NCBI RefSeq assembly: GCF_002980575.1
Contig: NZ_PVBS01000002.1
Location: 930,001 to 994,000, forward strand
Direction of reading: 5' to 3'
Length of the DNA: 64,000 bases
DNA from: Sphingobacterium gobiense
GTDB taxonomy: Bacteria; Bacteroidota; Bacteroidia; Sphingobacteriales; Sphingobacteriaceae
Positions within the stretch are counted from its first letter, which is position 1. Each line of letters begins with the position of its first letter. Of this stretch, positions 35,837 through 45,546 are shown piece after piece. Position numbers and translations under genes: made by a program. The notes below the pieces were generated by a model. That model worked only from the letters and a program-made list of their open reading frames with translations, was not told the origin of the DNA and did not search any database.

Positions 35837-37120
35837 ATGAGAAATATCTCATCCGTTTTGGGAAGACTTGCAAAGACAGTGTCAGTTGGAATGATGTTGT
35901 TGTTTGCCGTTACAATGGCGCATGCGCAGGATGTTAAAGAGGGCGAGACCCTTTTCAAATCGAAATGTACAACTTGTCACAGTGTGTCGAGGAACATGGT
36001 GGGTCCAGCGTTGGCAGGAATGTCGGAAAGACATTCCGAAGAGTGGTTGCTTTCTTGGATTAAGAACTCGCAGGCTTTAATCGCTTCTGGTGATGAAACA
36101 GCTGTGCAGCTTTTCGAAGATTGGAATAGATTGGTGATGACATCTTTTACCGATTTGTCTGATGACCAGATTAAGAGTATCATTGCTTATGTGGACGCAG
36201 AAGGAGCGAAAGCCGCAGAGGGTGGTGGTGATGCCGCTTCTGGTGGTGCTGGTTCGACGCAATCAAGTGATGCGAATACGCTGATGATTTTTGGTTTAAT
36301 TGCTATCGTGGTTTTGGTAATTATTGTAATCGTTGTCCTAAATCGCGTGATCCGTACGTTAGAGAAAGTAATCGCCAGCAACCAGGCTGCAATTGAAGCA
36401 GCGCAAGCCGAAAACGAAGCTTATGAAGAGGATCGTTTCGGTAAATTTGCTAGAGCTTTTATACGCAATAAGAAACTAGTCGGCTTTTCGGTGTTGATGC
36501 TGGTGGCATTTTTAGGGGTGTTAGGATGGAATACCATGTGGAATGTCGGAGTTCACGAAGGATATCAGCCTGTGCAACCTATTAAGTTTTCTCATCAGAT
36601 TCATGCTGGGGTTAACCAGATCGAGTGTCAATATTGTCACGGGGGCGCATTTAAATCGAAAAATGCATCTATTCCGTCAGCTAACGTATGTATGAACTGT
36701 CATAACACAGTTACTGCTGCGGATCATTATGATGGGGAGACTTCTCCGGAAATCGCGAAAATATATAGAGCATTGGATTATGATCCAGCGACAAGAGAGT
36801 ATGGGGATAATCCAAAGCCTATCGAATGGGTGAGGATTCATAACCTACCTGATTTTGCTTACTTTAACCACTCACAGCACGTGTCTGTGGCTGGTGTAGA
36901 GTGTCAGACATGTCACGGGCCGATAGAAACAATGGAAGAGGTTTATCAGTACTCTCCTTTAACTATGAAGTGGTGTGTGGACTGTCATAAAACAACAGAA
37001 GTGAATGCTGATAATGCTTACTATGATCAGTTGATCGAAGCCCATGAGAAATTGAAAAAAGGTGAGAAGATGACTGCCGCTATGATCGGTGGTTTAGAGT
37101 GTGGTAAGTGTCATTATTAA
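35837..37120 (+). CDS. actA: Alternative complex III subunit A, multiheme cytochrome c with fused monoheme domain
   Basis: ActA passes electrons out of the quinol-oxidising complex. Six heme-binding CxxCH sites are visible: CTTCH in an N-terminal monoheme domain behind the signal peptide, then CQYCH, CMNCH, CQTCH, CVDCH and CGKCH. Between the first and second sites lie two hydrophobic segments (LMIFGLIAIVVLVIIVIVVL and FSVLMLVAFLGVLGW) joined by a helical linker. The classical subunit is pentaheme, so this is a pentaheme ActA with an extra cytochrome at the front. I start at the ATG at 35837 rather than the GTG at 35828. actB follows after 42 bases. Confidence 0.9.
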   Translation: MRNISSVLGRLAKTVSVGMMLLFAVTMAHAQDVKEGETLFKSKCTTCHSVSRNMVGPALAGMSERHSEEWLLSWIKNSQALIASGDETAVQLFEDWNRLVMTSFTDLSDDQIKSIIAYVDAEGAKAAEGGGDAASGGAGSTQSSDANTLMIFGLIAIVVLVIIVIVVLNRVIRTLEKVIASNQAAIEAAQAENEAYEEDRFGKFARAFIRNKKLVGFSVLMLVAFLGVLGWNTMWNVGVHEGYQPVQPIKFSHQIHAGVNQIECQYCHGGAFKSKNASIPSANVCMNCHNTVTAADHYDGETSPEIAKIYRALDYDPATREYGDNPKPIEWVRIHNLPDFAYFNHSQHVSVAGVECQTCHGPIETMEEVYQYSPLTMKWCVDCHKTTEVNADNAYYDQLIEAHEKLKKGEKMTAAMIGGLECGKCHY

Positions 37121-37162
37121 TAGTAATTAATTTAGAAATACGCAATCTTATATACAGCTTAA

Positions 37163-40100
37163 ATGGATAGCAATAAAAAATATTGGAAAGGTTTGGAAGA
37201 ATTGCAACAAACGCCTGCGTTCGTAGAGAACAAAAAGGGGGAGTTTGCTGAACCTATTCCTGTAGAAGATGTATTAAATGAAGCAGGTTTAAGCACGAGG
37301 ACACCCCGTCGTGACTTTTTGAAAGCTTTGGGATTCGGTTTAGGGGCTGTAACATTGGCGGCATGTAATCGTACGCCCGTGCATAAAGCAGTTCCATATG
37401 TGATTAAACCAGAGGAGGTAACACCGGGTATCCCGAACTTTTACGCTTCTTCTTTTAATGGTCAGAGTGTATTGGTGAGAACCCGCGAAGGACGTCCAAT
37501 CTCGCTTACCGCAAACCCTAATTCTATCGGTCTCAACCAAGGTACAGACGCAATTACTTCAGCTGTAGTTTTAGATCTGTACGATATGTCTAAATTGCAA
37601 AACCCGCAATTAGACGGTAAGGACGTAGATTGGTCTACTTTAGATAAAACAGTAATAGACGCTTTAAATAAGGCTGCGGCGGCAGGAAAGCAAATTGCGA
37701 TAGTGTCTAATACGGTGAATAGTCCAACTGCTTTGGCTGCCATAGCTACATTTACCGCGAAGTATCCGACAGCTGTACATATACAGGTTGATGCTGTATC
37801 ATATAGTGGTATCATAGAGGCCAATAGAGCAAGTTTCGGAAAAGCTGTTATACCATCTTATCACTTTGCGAACGCAAATGTAGTGGTTTCGGTTGCTGCA
37901 GACTTTTTAGGTTCTTGGCTGGCAGGTGAAGAACATACGCAAGATTATATTCGAAACCGCGATTATAAATCGTTAAAAAACGGTAAGATGTCGCGTCATA
38001 TTCAGTTTGAGTCAGGCTTGAGTATGACCGGTTCTAACGCGGATGTGCGTATTGCTATAAAACCTTCAGAAGAAGGCGCTGTATTAGTTTCTTTGTATAA
38101 CGCGATTACTGGACAGTCTTTGGCTGGTGGTGTTTCCAATAAAAAGGCGCAAACAGCGATTACTTTAGCCGCGAAAGAACTGACTAACAATAGAGGTAAT
38201 GCTTTGGTTGTCGCAGGTTCTAATGATGTCAATATCCAACTTTTAGCTAACGCAATTAACAGTGCGTTGGGCGCTTACGGAGCGATTATCGACCTAGATA
38301 ACTACTCTAAACAATTCCAAGGTTCTGATGCCGCATTCCAGCAGTTCTTATCAACAGCTGCTGCGGGGCAGGTAGGTGCAGCGTTCTTCTTGAACAGTAA
38401 TCCGGTTTATGATTACGTTAAAGCAAATGATGTAACCAATGCACTTTCGAAGATTGATTTCACCCTTTCTTTTGCTGATCGTGCTGATGAGACAGCATCG
38501 ACATTGAAGGCAATTGCTCCGGCCTCTAGCTTCTTAGAATCTTGGGGTGATGCGTCCGCAAAAGAAGGTTATTTTACGATTGTTCAGCCTACTATCAACC
38601 CTGTTTTCAATACGCGTCAAGCGGAGCAGAGTTTATTAGTATGGGCCGGTGACAATACGAATATTTACGATTTTGTAAGAAAGAATTGGGAGGAAAATAT
38701 TCTTGCTGGTACAGGCAAGTCGTGGAATGAGGTCTTGCAACTAGGCTTCATCTACAAAGGTTCGTCGGTGGGGTCTTCCTATACAGCGAATGTTGATGTA
38801 AACGCGGTAGCAAATGCTATCGGCACAACATCAAAAACTATTGTCGGAGATTTCGAATTGAAATTATACGAATCGACAGTAATGCGCGACGGCCGTTATG
38901 CGAACAACGCATTTTTGCAAGAGTTACCTGATCCTGTATCTAAGGTGACTTGGGATAACTATGCCGCATTGAATCCGCGCGACGCAGAAAAAATCGGTTT
39001 AGGAGAAAACGGTAAAGTGACTGTGGAGGCCAACGGCTATTCTGTAGAACTACCTGTGGTCTTGCAACCCGGCCAAGCTTTGGGCACGGTTTCCGTAGCT
39101 GTTGGTTATGGTCGCACGAAAGTGGGTAAAGCAGGTAATAATGTGGGACAGAATGCTTATCCATTTGCCCGTTTAGTTAATGGCAGTGTTCAGTTTGAAG
39201 CAAAGGCGAATGTTGCAAAAGCTAGTGGTACATACGAATTAGCACAAACGCAAACACACCATACCATTGAAGGTCGGAACATTATTCGTGAAACGACATT
39301 TGCAAAATATTTGAAAGATCCGAACTCTGAATCAGGCCGTTTTGCAGACTCTCACAAGACGTATGACTTGTGGAATAAATTTGAATCTCCAGGTCACAAA
39401 TGGGTCATGGCAATCGACTTGAACGCATGTACGGGATGTGGTTCATGTATCGTGGCCTGTAGTGTGGAAAATAACGTTCCTGTTGTAGGTCGGGATGAGG
39501 TTCGTCGTCGTCGTGAAATGCATTGGTTGCGTATTGACCGTTACTACACGTTGGAAACGGAAGGGGGCAGATTGACGGAAGAAAAGGAAATTGCCAAAGC
39601 ATCGGACTATGATTATGAAGATGTAACCGTTGTTCACCAGCCTATGCTGTGTCAGCACTGTGACCATGCTCCTTGTGAAACCGTATGTCCGGTACTGGCT
39701 ACCGTACACTCGTCAGAAGGACTTAACCACATGGCTTACAACCGCTGTTTCGGTACACGTTATTGTGCAAACAACTGTCCGTTTAAAGTACGTCGCTTCA
39801 ACTGGTTCAACTACTGGAATGATTCTCGTTTTGATAACTATTTGAACAACGAATTTACACAGTTGGTGCTGAATCCGGATGTGACTACGCGTTCGCGTGG
39901 GGTTATGGAAAAATGTTCGATGTGTATTCAGCGTATTCAAGGGGGTAAGTTACAAGCGAAGATGGAAAATCGCAAGTTAAGAGACGGCGATGTAAAAATG
40001 GCTTGTCAAGAAGCTTGTTCGGCAAATGCTATCATCTTTGGTGATGTTAACGATCCGGAATCAGAGGTTTCAAAAGCTTTACGCAACGAACGTGTATACT

Positions 40101-40174
40101 ATGTGTTGGAAGAAATCAACGTTCAGCCCAACATTGGCTATATGACGAAAGTTAGAAACACATTTGAAGCGTAA
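37163..40174 (+). CDS. actB: Alternative complex III subunit B, molybdopterin-oxidoreductase-like iron-sulfur protein
   Basis: The protein begins without a leader but carries a displaced twin-arginine-like signal (R49-R50 in PRRDFLKALGFGLG) ending at Cys68 in LAAC, a hallmark of the Tat-variant proteins of this family. A large molybdopterin-oxidoreductase-like region follows; in characterised ACIII it binds no cofactor. The C-terminal part holds ferredoxin-type cysteine sets: CTGCGSCIVAC, CQHCDHAPCETVCP, CFGTRYCANNCP and CSMC, sufficient for four iron-sulfur clusters. The size, 1003 aa, is normal. It sits between actA and actC in the usual order. Confidence 0.95.
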   Translation: MDSNKKYWKGLEELQQTPAFVENKKGEFAEPIPVEDVLNEAGLSTRTPRRDFLKALGFGLGAVTLAACNRTPVHKAVPYVIKPEEVTPGIPNFYASSFNGQSVLVRTREGRPISLTANPNSIGLNQGTDAITSAVVLDLYDMSKLQNPQLDGKDVDWSTLDKTVIDALNKAAAAGKQIAIVSNTVNSPTALAAIATFTAKYPTAVHIQVDAVSYSGIIEANRASFGKAVIPSYHFANANVVVSVAADFLGSWLAGEEHTQDYIRNRDYKSLKNGKMSRHIQFESGLSMTGSNADVRIAIKPSEEGAVLVSLYNAITGQSLAGGVSNKKAQTAITLAAKELTNNRGNALVVAGSNDVNIQLLANAINSALGAYGAIIDLDNYSKQFQGSDAAFQQFLSTAAAGQVGAAFFLNSNPVYDYVKANDVTNALSKIDFTLSFADRADETASTLKAIAPASSFLESWGDASAKEGYFTIVQPTINPVFNTRQAEQSLLVWAGDNTNIYDFVRKNWEENILAGTGKSWNEVLQLGFIYKGSSVGSSYTANVDVNAVANAIGTTSKTIVGDFELKLYESTVMRDGRYANNAFLQELPDPVSKVTWDNYAALNPRDAEKIGLGENGKVTVEANGYSVELPVVLQPGQALGTVSVAVGYGRTKVGKAGNNVGQNAYPFARLVNGSVQFEAKANVAKASGTYELAQTQTHHTIEGRNIIRETTFAKYLKDPNSESGRFADSHKTYDLWNKFESPGHKWVMAIDLNACTGCGSCIVACSVENNVPVVGRDEVRRRREMHWLRIDRYYTLETEGGRLTEEKEIAKASDYDYEDVTVVHQPMLCQHCDHAPCETVCPVLATVHSSEGLNHMAYNRCFGTRYCANNCPFKVRRFNWFNYWNDSRFDNYLNNEFTQLVLNPDVTTRSRGVMEKCSMCIQRIQGGKLQAKMENRKLRDGDVKMACQEACSANAIIFGDVNDPESEVSKALRNERVYYVLEEINVQPNIGYMTKVRNTFEA

Positions 40175-40202
40175 TTTTATTCTAATCTGAAATAAAACAA
40201 CT

Positions 40203-41687
40203 ATGTCATCGCATAACGAATCAATATTAAGAGAACCATTAGTAACCGGCAAGAATATCACTTATGCTAAAGTGACAGATGATATCTTGCTTCCGGTTGA
40301 AAATAAACCTAACAAAGCTTGGTGGATCGGTTTTATTGTAGCCGCTCTAGGGGCAATGTTGTGGGTAGTGAGTGTCGGCTACACCTTTTGGACGGGGATC
40401 GGCGCTTGGGGTCTGAATAAAACGGTAGGTTGGGCATGGGATATCACCGACTTCGTATGGTGGGTAGGTATCGGTCACGCCGGAACGTTGATTTCAGCCG
40501 TATTGTTACTTTTCCGTCAGAACTGGCGTAACTCCATTAACCGCTCCGCAGAGGCGATGACCATTTTCGCCGTTATTTGTGCAGCTACTTATGTTGTTGC
40601 ACACATGGGACGGCCTTGGTTGGCATACTGGATCTTCCCATTGCCAAACCAGTTTGGATCCCTTTGGGTAAACTTTAACTCGCCATTGGTATGGGATGCG
40701 TTTGCGATCTCAACTTATTTCACCGTGTCACTAGTGTTCTGGTATTGTGGTCTTTTACCCGATATTGCGTCTGTACGTGACCGTGCTACAGGTCTTAAAC
40801 AAAAAGTTTATAAGGTCTTATCATTCGGGTGGAATGGTTCGGTTAAGACTTGGCAACGCTTTGAAATCGTTTCTTTGATTTTGGCAGGTATTTCTACACC
40901 ACTCGTGCTTTCCGTACACACGATTGTATCGATGGACTTCGCTACTTCCGTGATTCCTGGTTGGCACACCACTATCTTCCCGCCGTATTTCGTTGCGGGA
41001 GCAATTTTCTCTGGTTTTGCGATGGTTCAGACACTCTTGCTGATTCTCCGTAAGGTGATGAACTTTGAGAATTATATTACCATGTTCCATATCGAGTCGA
41101 TGAACAAGATTATCTTGGTAACGGGATCTATCGTGGGTATCGCTTATTTAACAGAGTTGTTTATCGCATGGTATTCTGGATCCGAGTATGAGATGTATGC
41201 TTTTGCAAACCGTATCGCGGGTCCCTATGCTTGGGCGTACTGGGCGATGATGACCTGCAACGTAATCTCGCCGCAATTGTTCTGGTTTAAAAAGATTCGT
41301 ACAAGTATTCCAATTTCGTGGGTATTGTCCATCGTGGTAAACATTGGAATGTGGTTTGAGCGTTTCGTTATCATTGTAACCTCCTTACACCGCGATTACC
41401 TACCTTCTTCATGGGCAATGTTCTATCCTACATGGGTTGATGTTGGTATCTTTGTCGGTTCTATCGGTTTGTTCTTCACGTTGTTCTTGCTATTCTTGCG
41501 GTTTTTACCGGGTATTGCTATTGCAGAGGTTAAATTATTATTGAAGTCAGCGAGTCTGCAACAGAAGACGAAATTAGTACAAGAGGGCGCGTTTCCAGAT
41601 GAACAAGTTAAGTTCTTCCAAAATTCTCTAGAAAAATATGATTCAGTTTCTGAGGAAGATATTAAGGCATTAGACGTTAGAAAATAA
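40203..41687 (+). CDS. actC: Alternative complex III subunit C, NrfD-like membrane protein
   Basis: This is a polytopic protein with about ten membrane segments and NrfD/PsrC-family features such as [24 protein letters not shown] and [31 protein letters not shown]. In ACIII this subunit offers a quinol-binding site next to the ActB iron-sulfur chain. The length of 494 residues is normal. It follows actB after 28 bases and precedes actD by 6 bases. Confidence 0.95.
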   Translation: MSSHNESILREPLVTGKNITYAKVTDDILLPVENKPNKAWWIGFIVAALGAMLWVVSVGYTFWTGIGAWGLNKTVGWAWDITDFVWWVGIGHAGTLISAVLLLFRQNWRNSINRSAEAMTIFAVICAATYVVAHMGRPWLAYWIFPLPNQFGSLWVNFNSPLVWDAFAISTYFTVSLVFWYCGLLPDIASVRDRATGLKQKVYKVLSFGWNGSVKTWQRFEIVSLILAGISTPLVLSVHTIVSMDFATSVIPGWHTTIFPPYFVAGAIFSGFAMVQTLLLILRKVMNFENYITMFHIESMNKIILVTGSIVGIAYLTELFIAWYSGSEYEMYAFANRIAGPYAWAYWAMMTCNVISPQLFWFKKIRTSIPISWVLSIVVNIGMWFERFVIIVTSLHRDYLPSSWAMFYPTWVDVGIFVGSIGLFFTLFLLFLRFLPGIAIAEVKLLLKSASLQQKTKLVQEGAFPDEQVKFFQNSLEKYDSVSEEDIKALDVRK

Positions 41688-41693
41688 TAAGCA

Positions 41694-42230
41694 ATGAGCA
41701 ATACGAAATATATACTAGGTAGTTTTGCCGATCCCGATGACATGATGCACGGTATCGACAAGTTACAGGCAAACAATATCAACATATATGATTGTTTTAC
41801 ACCAATGCCTATTCACGGAATTGAGGCCAAGTTAGGTGTAAAGCCATCTCGTTTACCTATCGCTGCGTTTTGTTTTGGCGCTCTAGGTACCTGTCTGGGA
41901 TTTAGTTTGTTGTATTATACTATGGCACATGATTGGCCGATGAATATCGGCGGGAAACCATCCTTACCATTGCCAAACTTTGTGCCGGTGACATTTGAGG
42001 TAACAATTTTGCTTTGTGCCTTGGGTATGGTGGCGACGTTCTTTTACCGTAACCACTTATTTCCAGGACGTTCGCCTCGGGTGATGGACTTGAGAGCTTC
42101 AGATGATCGTTTTATTATTGCAATAGATGCTCATGAAAACACAGACCACGCGCTAATTGAGTCTTTATTGAATGATGCTGGTGCGGTTGAAGTTAAATAC
42201 AATGAAAGAAAATATGTTAGCTATGAATAA
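41694..42230 (+). CDS. actD: Alternative complex III subunit D (DUF3341)
   Basis: ActD is a small membrane protein of ACIII. The N-terminal domain (ILGSFADPDDMMHGIDKLQANNINIYDCFTPMPIHG) matches DUF3341, followed by two membrane helices and a soluble C-terminal tail. It carries no cofactor motif. The last 8 bases overlap the start of actE. Confidence 0.93.
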   Translation: MSNTKYILGSFADPDDMMHGIDKLQANNINIYDCFTPMPIHGIEAKLGVKPSRLPIAAFCFGALGTCLGFSLLYYTMAHDWPMNIGGKPSLPLPNFVPVTFEVTILLCALGMVATFFYRNHLFPGRSPRVMDLRASDDRFIIAIDAHENTDHALIESLLNDAGAVEVKYNERKYVSYE

Positions 42231-42852
42231 GAAGAATTTTCTTGGATCTGTATGCGCTGCATTTGCTTTGGCGGCGGTAGTTTCCAGCTGTGGCGATGGA
42301 AAGACGCGTAGTACAGGGTGGGAATTCTCCAGAAATATGTATGATCCGATTGCTTACAATCCGGATCAACCTAATAATAATTTTAAAAACGGGATTACGG
42401 CACAGTTACCACCGGAGAATACAACTCCAATTGGTTTTGAGCGGTTTGAGTTTGATAATTCGATAGAAGAATATGAGCGTGCGGGAAGAGAATTGACTAA
42501 CCCGTTGGCAATTACAGAAGCAAACTTAGCCAAAGGAGATGCTTTGTATCACACCTATTGTGCTGTATGTCATGGTAAAGAAGGGAAAGGCGATGGTCCG
42601 ATTACGCAAGATCGTTCGGTAGAGGATTCGCGTGGATCTCGTCAGTTGGAGAACTTTCCTCCCCCACCATCTTATCAGAAATCAGACGGCGCGAATTCTT
42701 CACGCGGTGGGGCGATGAGTGAATTGACAGCTGGTAAAATATACCATACGATTTATTATGGTCACAACTCCATGGGGTCTCATGCTTCACAGCTGTCGCC
42801 GGAGGAACGTTGGCAGGTTGTCATGTACGTACAGGAATTACAAAAAAAATAA
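42223..42852 (+). CDS. actE: Alternative complex III subunit E, monoheme cytochrome c lipoprotein
   Basis: The start at 42223 gives a lipoprotein signal with the Cys in VVSSCGDG; the open frame begins further upstream inside actD. One CAVCH heme site lies in the C-terminal half, within a cytochrome c domain (GDALYHTYCAVCHGKEGKGDG, then GKIYHTIYYGHNSMGSHASQL with a plausible axial Met). The product is 210 aa. In known ACIII this subunit is a peripheral cytochrome that can hand electrons on. It overlaps actD by 8 bases and is 19 bases before actF. Confidence 0.93.
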   Translation: MNKKNFLGSVCAAFALAAVVSSCGDGKTRSTGWEFSRNMYDPIAYNPDQPNNNFKNGITAQLPPENTTPIGFERFEFDNSIEEYERAGRELTNPLAITEANLAKGDALYHTYCAVCHGKEGKGDGPITQDRSVEDSRGSRQLENFPPPPSYQKSDGANSSRGGAMSELTAGKIYHTIYYGHNSMGSHASQLSPEERWQVVMYVQELQKK

Positions 42853-42871
42853 TCTAACATCAATATAGTAA

Positions 42872-44107
42872 ATGGGAACTCACAATCATCATCACGATTA
42901 TAATTTCGGCGAAAGATTTCAATTCGCTGGTATCGCTAAGATACTCAGCTTGGTTGGAATTGCTGTAGGGGTTGTAGCTGTTGCTTTCGGCCTTCTATCA
43001 AGTGACCATATTATGGTTGAACGTACATACGCTAACCTATTATTGATGGGTTATTATTTCACTTGTGTATGTGCCGCGGGAGCATTTTTCTTAGCGTTGC
43101 AATTTGTTACGCAATCGGGCTGGTCAGCTGGTTTAATCCGTATTCCACAGGCAATGGCTAGTGTACTGCCAATAGCAGCAATCATTTTGTTCGTTATTGT
43201 AGGTTTAGGATTGTTTACACATAATTTATATCACCATTGGCATGCTGATGGATTAATGGACGAAAATAGTCCAAACTATGACGCATTGGTGGCCGGTAAA
43301 CAGGCATTTTTGAATGTTCCTGGGTTTTTGATCCGTCAGATTTTGTTCATGGGGTCATATAGCATCTTTGCTTTTATCTTGGCTAAGTTGTCTTACAAGG
43401 AGGATTTAGAGGGTGGTTTGAACTCGTATAAGAAAAGTTTTAAACTATCTGCTATTTTCTTGGTTATTTTTGGCTTTACAACGCCTATTTGGTCTTTCGA
43501 TACGGTGATGTCCTTAGAAGCGCACTGGTTCTCTACCATGTTTGGCTGGTATAATTTCGCCGCCATGTGGGTTAGTGGATTGGCTGCGATTATTATTATT
43601 TTAGTATTGGTAAGAAAGGCTGGTTACTTAGCGTGGGTAAATGAAAATCATTTGCATGATTTAGGTAAGTTGTTATTTGGTTTCTCCATTTTTTGGACAT
43701 ATGTTTGGTTCGCCCAGTTTATGCTGATATGGTATTCGAACATCCCAGAGGAGACCGTATATTTTTACAAGAGATGGGAACCGGAGTACAAGCCTTGGTT
43801 CTGGTTGAATGTTATTATTAACTTTTTAGCGCCATTGTTGCTTTTGATGGATCGTGATGTGAAGCGTAGGGAGGGAATGATGTTATTTGTGGCCATCTTA
43901 TTGTTGTGTGGACACTGGTTAGATTACTATATCATGATTATGCCAGGAACCGTTGAGAATCATCGTGGATTTGGATTTATTGAAATTGGAACAGCTATCG
44001 GTTTTGTTGGTTTGTTTACATTTCTCGTGATGAGTAAATTAAGTAAGCATGCGTTAGCGCCAAAGAATCATCCATTCTTGGAAGAAAGTTTACATCATCA
44101 GATATAG
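42872..44107 (+). CDS. actF: Alternative complex III subunit F, quinol-binding membrane protein
   Basis: This is a polytopic protein of 411 residues with about ten membrane segments, related to ActC but shorter. The N-terminus is histidine-rich (MGTHNHHHDYNF). Conserved-looking stretches include WSFDTVMSLEAHWFSTMFGWYNFAAMW and WFAQFMLIWYSNIPEET. It forms the second integral membrane core of ACIII. A 45-base gap, containing the perfect 12-bp palindrome ACGTTTAAACGT at 44130-44141, separates it from coxB. Confidence 0.93.
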   Translation: MGTHNHHHDYNFGERFQFAGIAKILSLVGIAVGVVAVAFGLLSSDHIMVERTYANLLLMGYYFTCVCAAGAFFLALQFVTQSGWSAGLIRIPQAMASVLPIAAIILFVIVGLGLFTHNLYHHWHADGLMDENSPNYDALVAGKQAFLNVPGFLIRQILFMGSYSIFAFILAKLSYKEDLEGGLNSYKKSFKLSAIFLVIFGFTTPIWSFDTVMSLEAHWFSTMFGWYNFAAMWVSGLAAIIIILVLVRKAGYLAWVNENHLHDLGKLLFGFSIFWTYVWFAQFMLIWYSNIPEETVYFYKRWEPEYKPWFWLNVIINFLAPLLLLMDRDVKRREGMMLFVAILLLCGHWLDYYIMIMPGTVENHRGFGFIEIGTAIGFVGLFTFLVMSKLSKHALAPKNHPFLEESLHHQI

Positions 44108-44152
44108 TTTCTAGTCATTGCATAGTAATACGTTTAAACGTTTTAATAAGAA

Positions 44153-45490
44153 ATGAAATTTAAAATTAATAACAGATTCAGAGCCGTGTTGGGATGCTTA
44201 CTAGCTGTAGGATTGTTGTTCTCTACACCAAGTTTTGCATTTCAGCAAGATTCATTAGCCCAAGATACTGCTGTCTCAGCTGCTAGTGATACAGTTGAAG
44301 AGGGACAGGCTGATACAGCTGCAACAGCGGCGACAGCAGAAGGAGGAGAGGCCACCGCCGCGACGACAACATCAAAATCATCATCATCATCATCGTCATC
44401 GGCTTCGGTACTTGATGAGGGACCTCAAATAGACCCACAGGTTTATAAAAACATGACGTACTACATCCTTTTATTCTTGATTTTATGTACGGTTGTGGCA
44501 GTTGTTGGTAAGGTATTATCCATTTATGAGCTGACTCGTAAAATGAATGGAAGATATAATCCGTTTGCGAACAACACTTTTCAATCGATCCTGTTGGTAA
44601 TATTCCTAGTTGCTTTTCTAGGGTTTGTGTACTACGGATATGTGGTATGGGGCGACTGGGCTTGGCGTTCGGCAGTTACCGAACATGGCGAGCGTATAGA
44701 TACGATGTTTATTGTCACTACGGTGATTATTACGGTTGTGCTTGTATTGGTGCATATCTTGTTGTTTACTTTCCCTTATATATACAGAATGCGTAAGGGA
44801 ACGAAAGCCTATTATTATCCACATAACGATACAATAGAAAAGATTTGGACAATTGTACCCGCTATTGTATTGACGGTCTTGGTTTTGTTTGGTTTCTTTA
44901 CTTGGAGATCGATTACTAACGTTCCGGAAGAATTACAGAAGTCTGCGATTCAGGTGGAGGTTTTAGGGGAACAATTCCAATGGCAAGTTCGTTATCCAGG
45001 TGCTGATGGTGTAATAGGCAAGCGTAACTATAAGTTGACTACGCCTATGAACTCGTACGGTATTGATTTCAACGATAAGCATGCATGGGATGATATCCAA
45101 GCATCAGACATTGTCATCCCCGTAAATAAATCAGTGCGTTTCCATATTATTTCAAAAGATATAATTCACTCGTTTTATATTCCTGATTTCCGCGTGCAAA
45201 TAAATGCGGTTCCGGGGATGACCAACTACTTCCAGTTTACTCCGACGATGACTACGGAAGATATGCGTGAAAAAATGGACGATCCGAAGTATGATTTTAT
45301 TATGCTTTGTAATAAGATATGTGGATCAGGCCACTACAACATGCAAAAGAAAGTTATAGTAGTTACGGAGGAAGAGTATAAAGAGTGGTTGAGTACGCAG
45401 AACAAGTATTTTACGGAAGATTTGCAGAAGGAATTTGCTGCGGCAAATGCTGAGGTTTCGAAAGAACTTACTACAGCTTCATTAAATTAA
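44153..45490 (+). CDS. coxB: Cytochrome c oxidase subunit II
   Basis: Subunit II receives electrons through the CuA centre. The site is visible: C386 and C390 with H394 and M397 in CNKICGSGHYNM, and an upstream His in HSFYIPDFR. A signal peptide is followed by an Ala/Ser/Thr-rich low-complexity stretch with eight consecutive Ser, partly coded by five TCA repeats (44378-44392). Three hydrophobic segments follow, more than the usual two, and no CxxCH is present, so this is an aa3-type rather than caa3-type subunit and must take electrons from a separate cytochrome, presumably ActA or ActE. Confidence 0.95.
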   Translation: MKFKINNRFRAVLGCLLAVGLLFSTPSFAFQQDSLAQDTAVSAASDTVEEGQADTAATAATAEGGEATAATTTSKSSSSSSSSASVLDEGPQIDPQVYKNMTYYILLFLILCTVVAVVGKVLSIYELTRKMNGRYNPFANNTFQSILLVIFLVAFLGFVYYGYVVWGDWAWRSAVTEHGERIDTMFIVTTVIITVVLVLVHILLFTFPYIYRMRKGTKAYYYPHNDTIEKIWTIVPAIVLTVLVLFGFFTWRSITNVPEELQKSAIQVEVLGEQFQWQVRYPGADGVIGKRNYKLTTPMNSYGIDFNDKHAWDDIQASDIVIPVNKSVRFHIISKDIIHSFYIPDFRVQINAVPGMTNYFQFTPTMTTEDMREKMDDPKYDFIMLCNKICGSGHYNMQKKVIVVTEEEYKEWLSTQNKYFTEDLQKEFAAANAEVSKELTTASLN

Positions 45491-45546
45491 TATTGAGCGC
45501 TCTTCGGCCATTGAAGAAAAAATAAATAGAGAAATTTTAAACGAAT

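Noticed and set aside
44153..45490. CNKIC in CoxB as a heme c site (caa3-type oxidase)
   Set aside because: The spacing is CxxxC followed by H and M, which is the CuA site; no CxxCH occurs in the protein.
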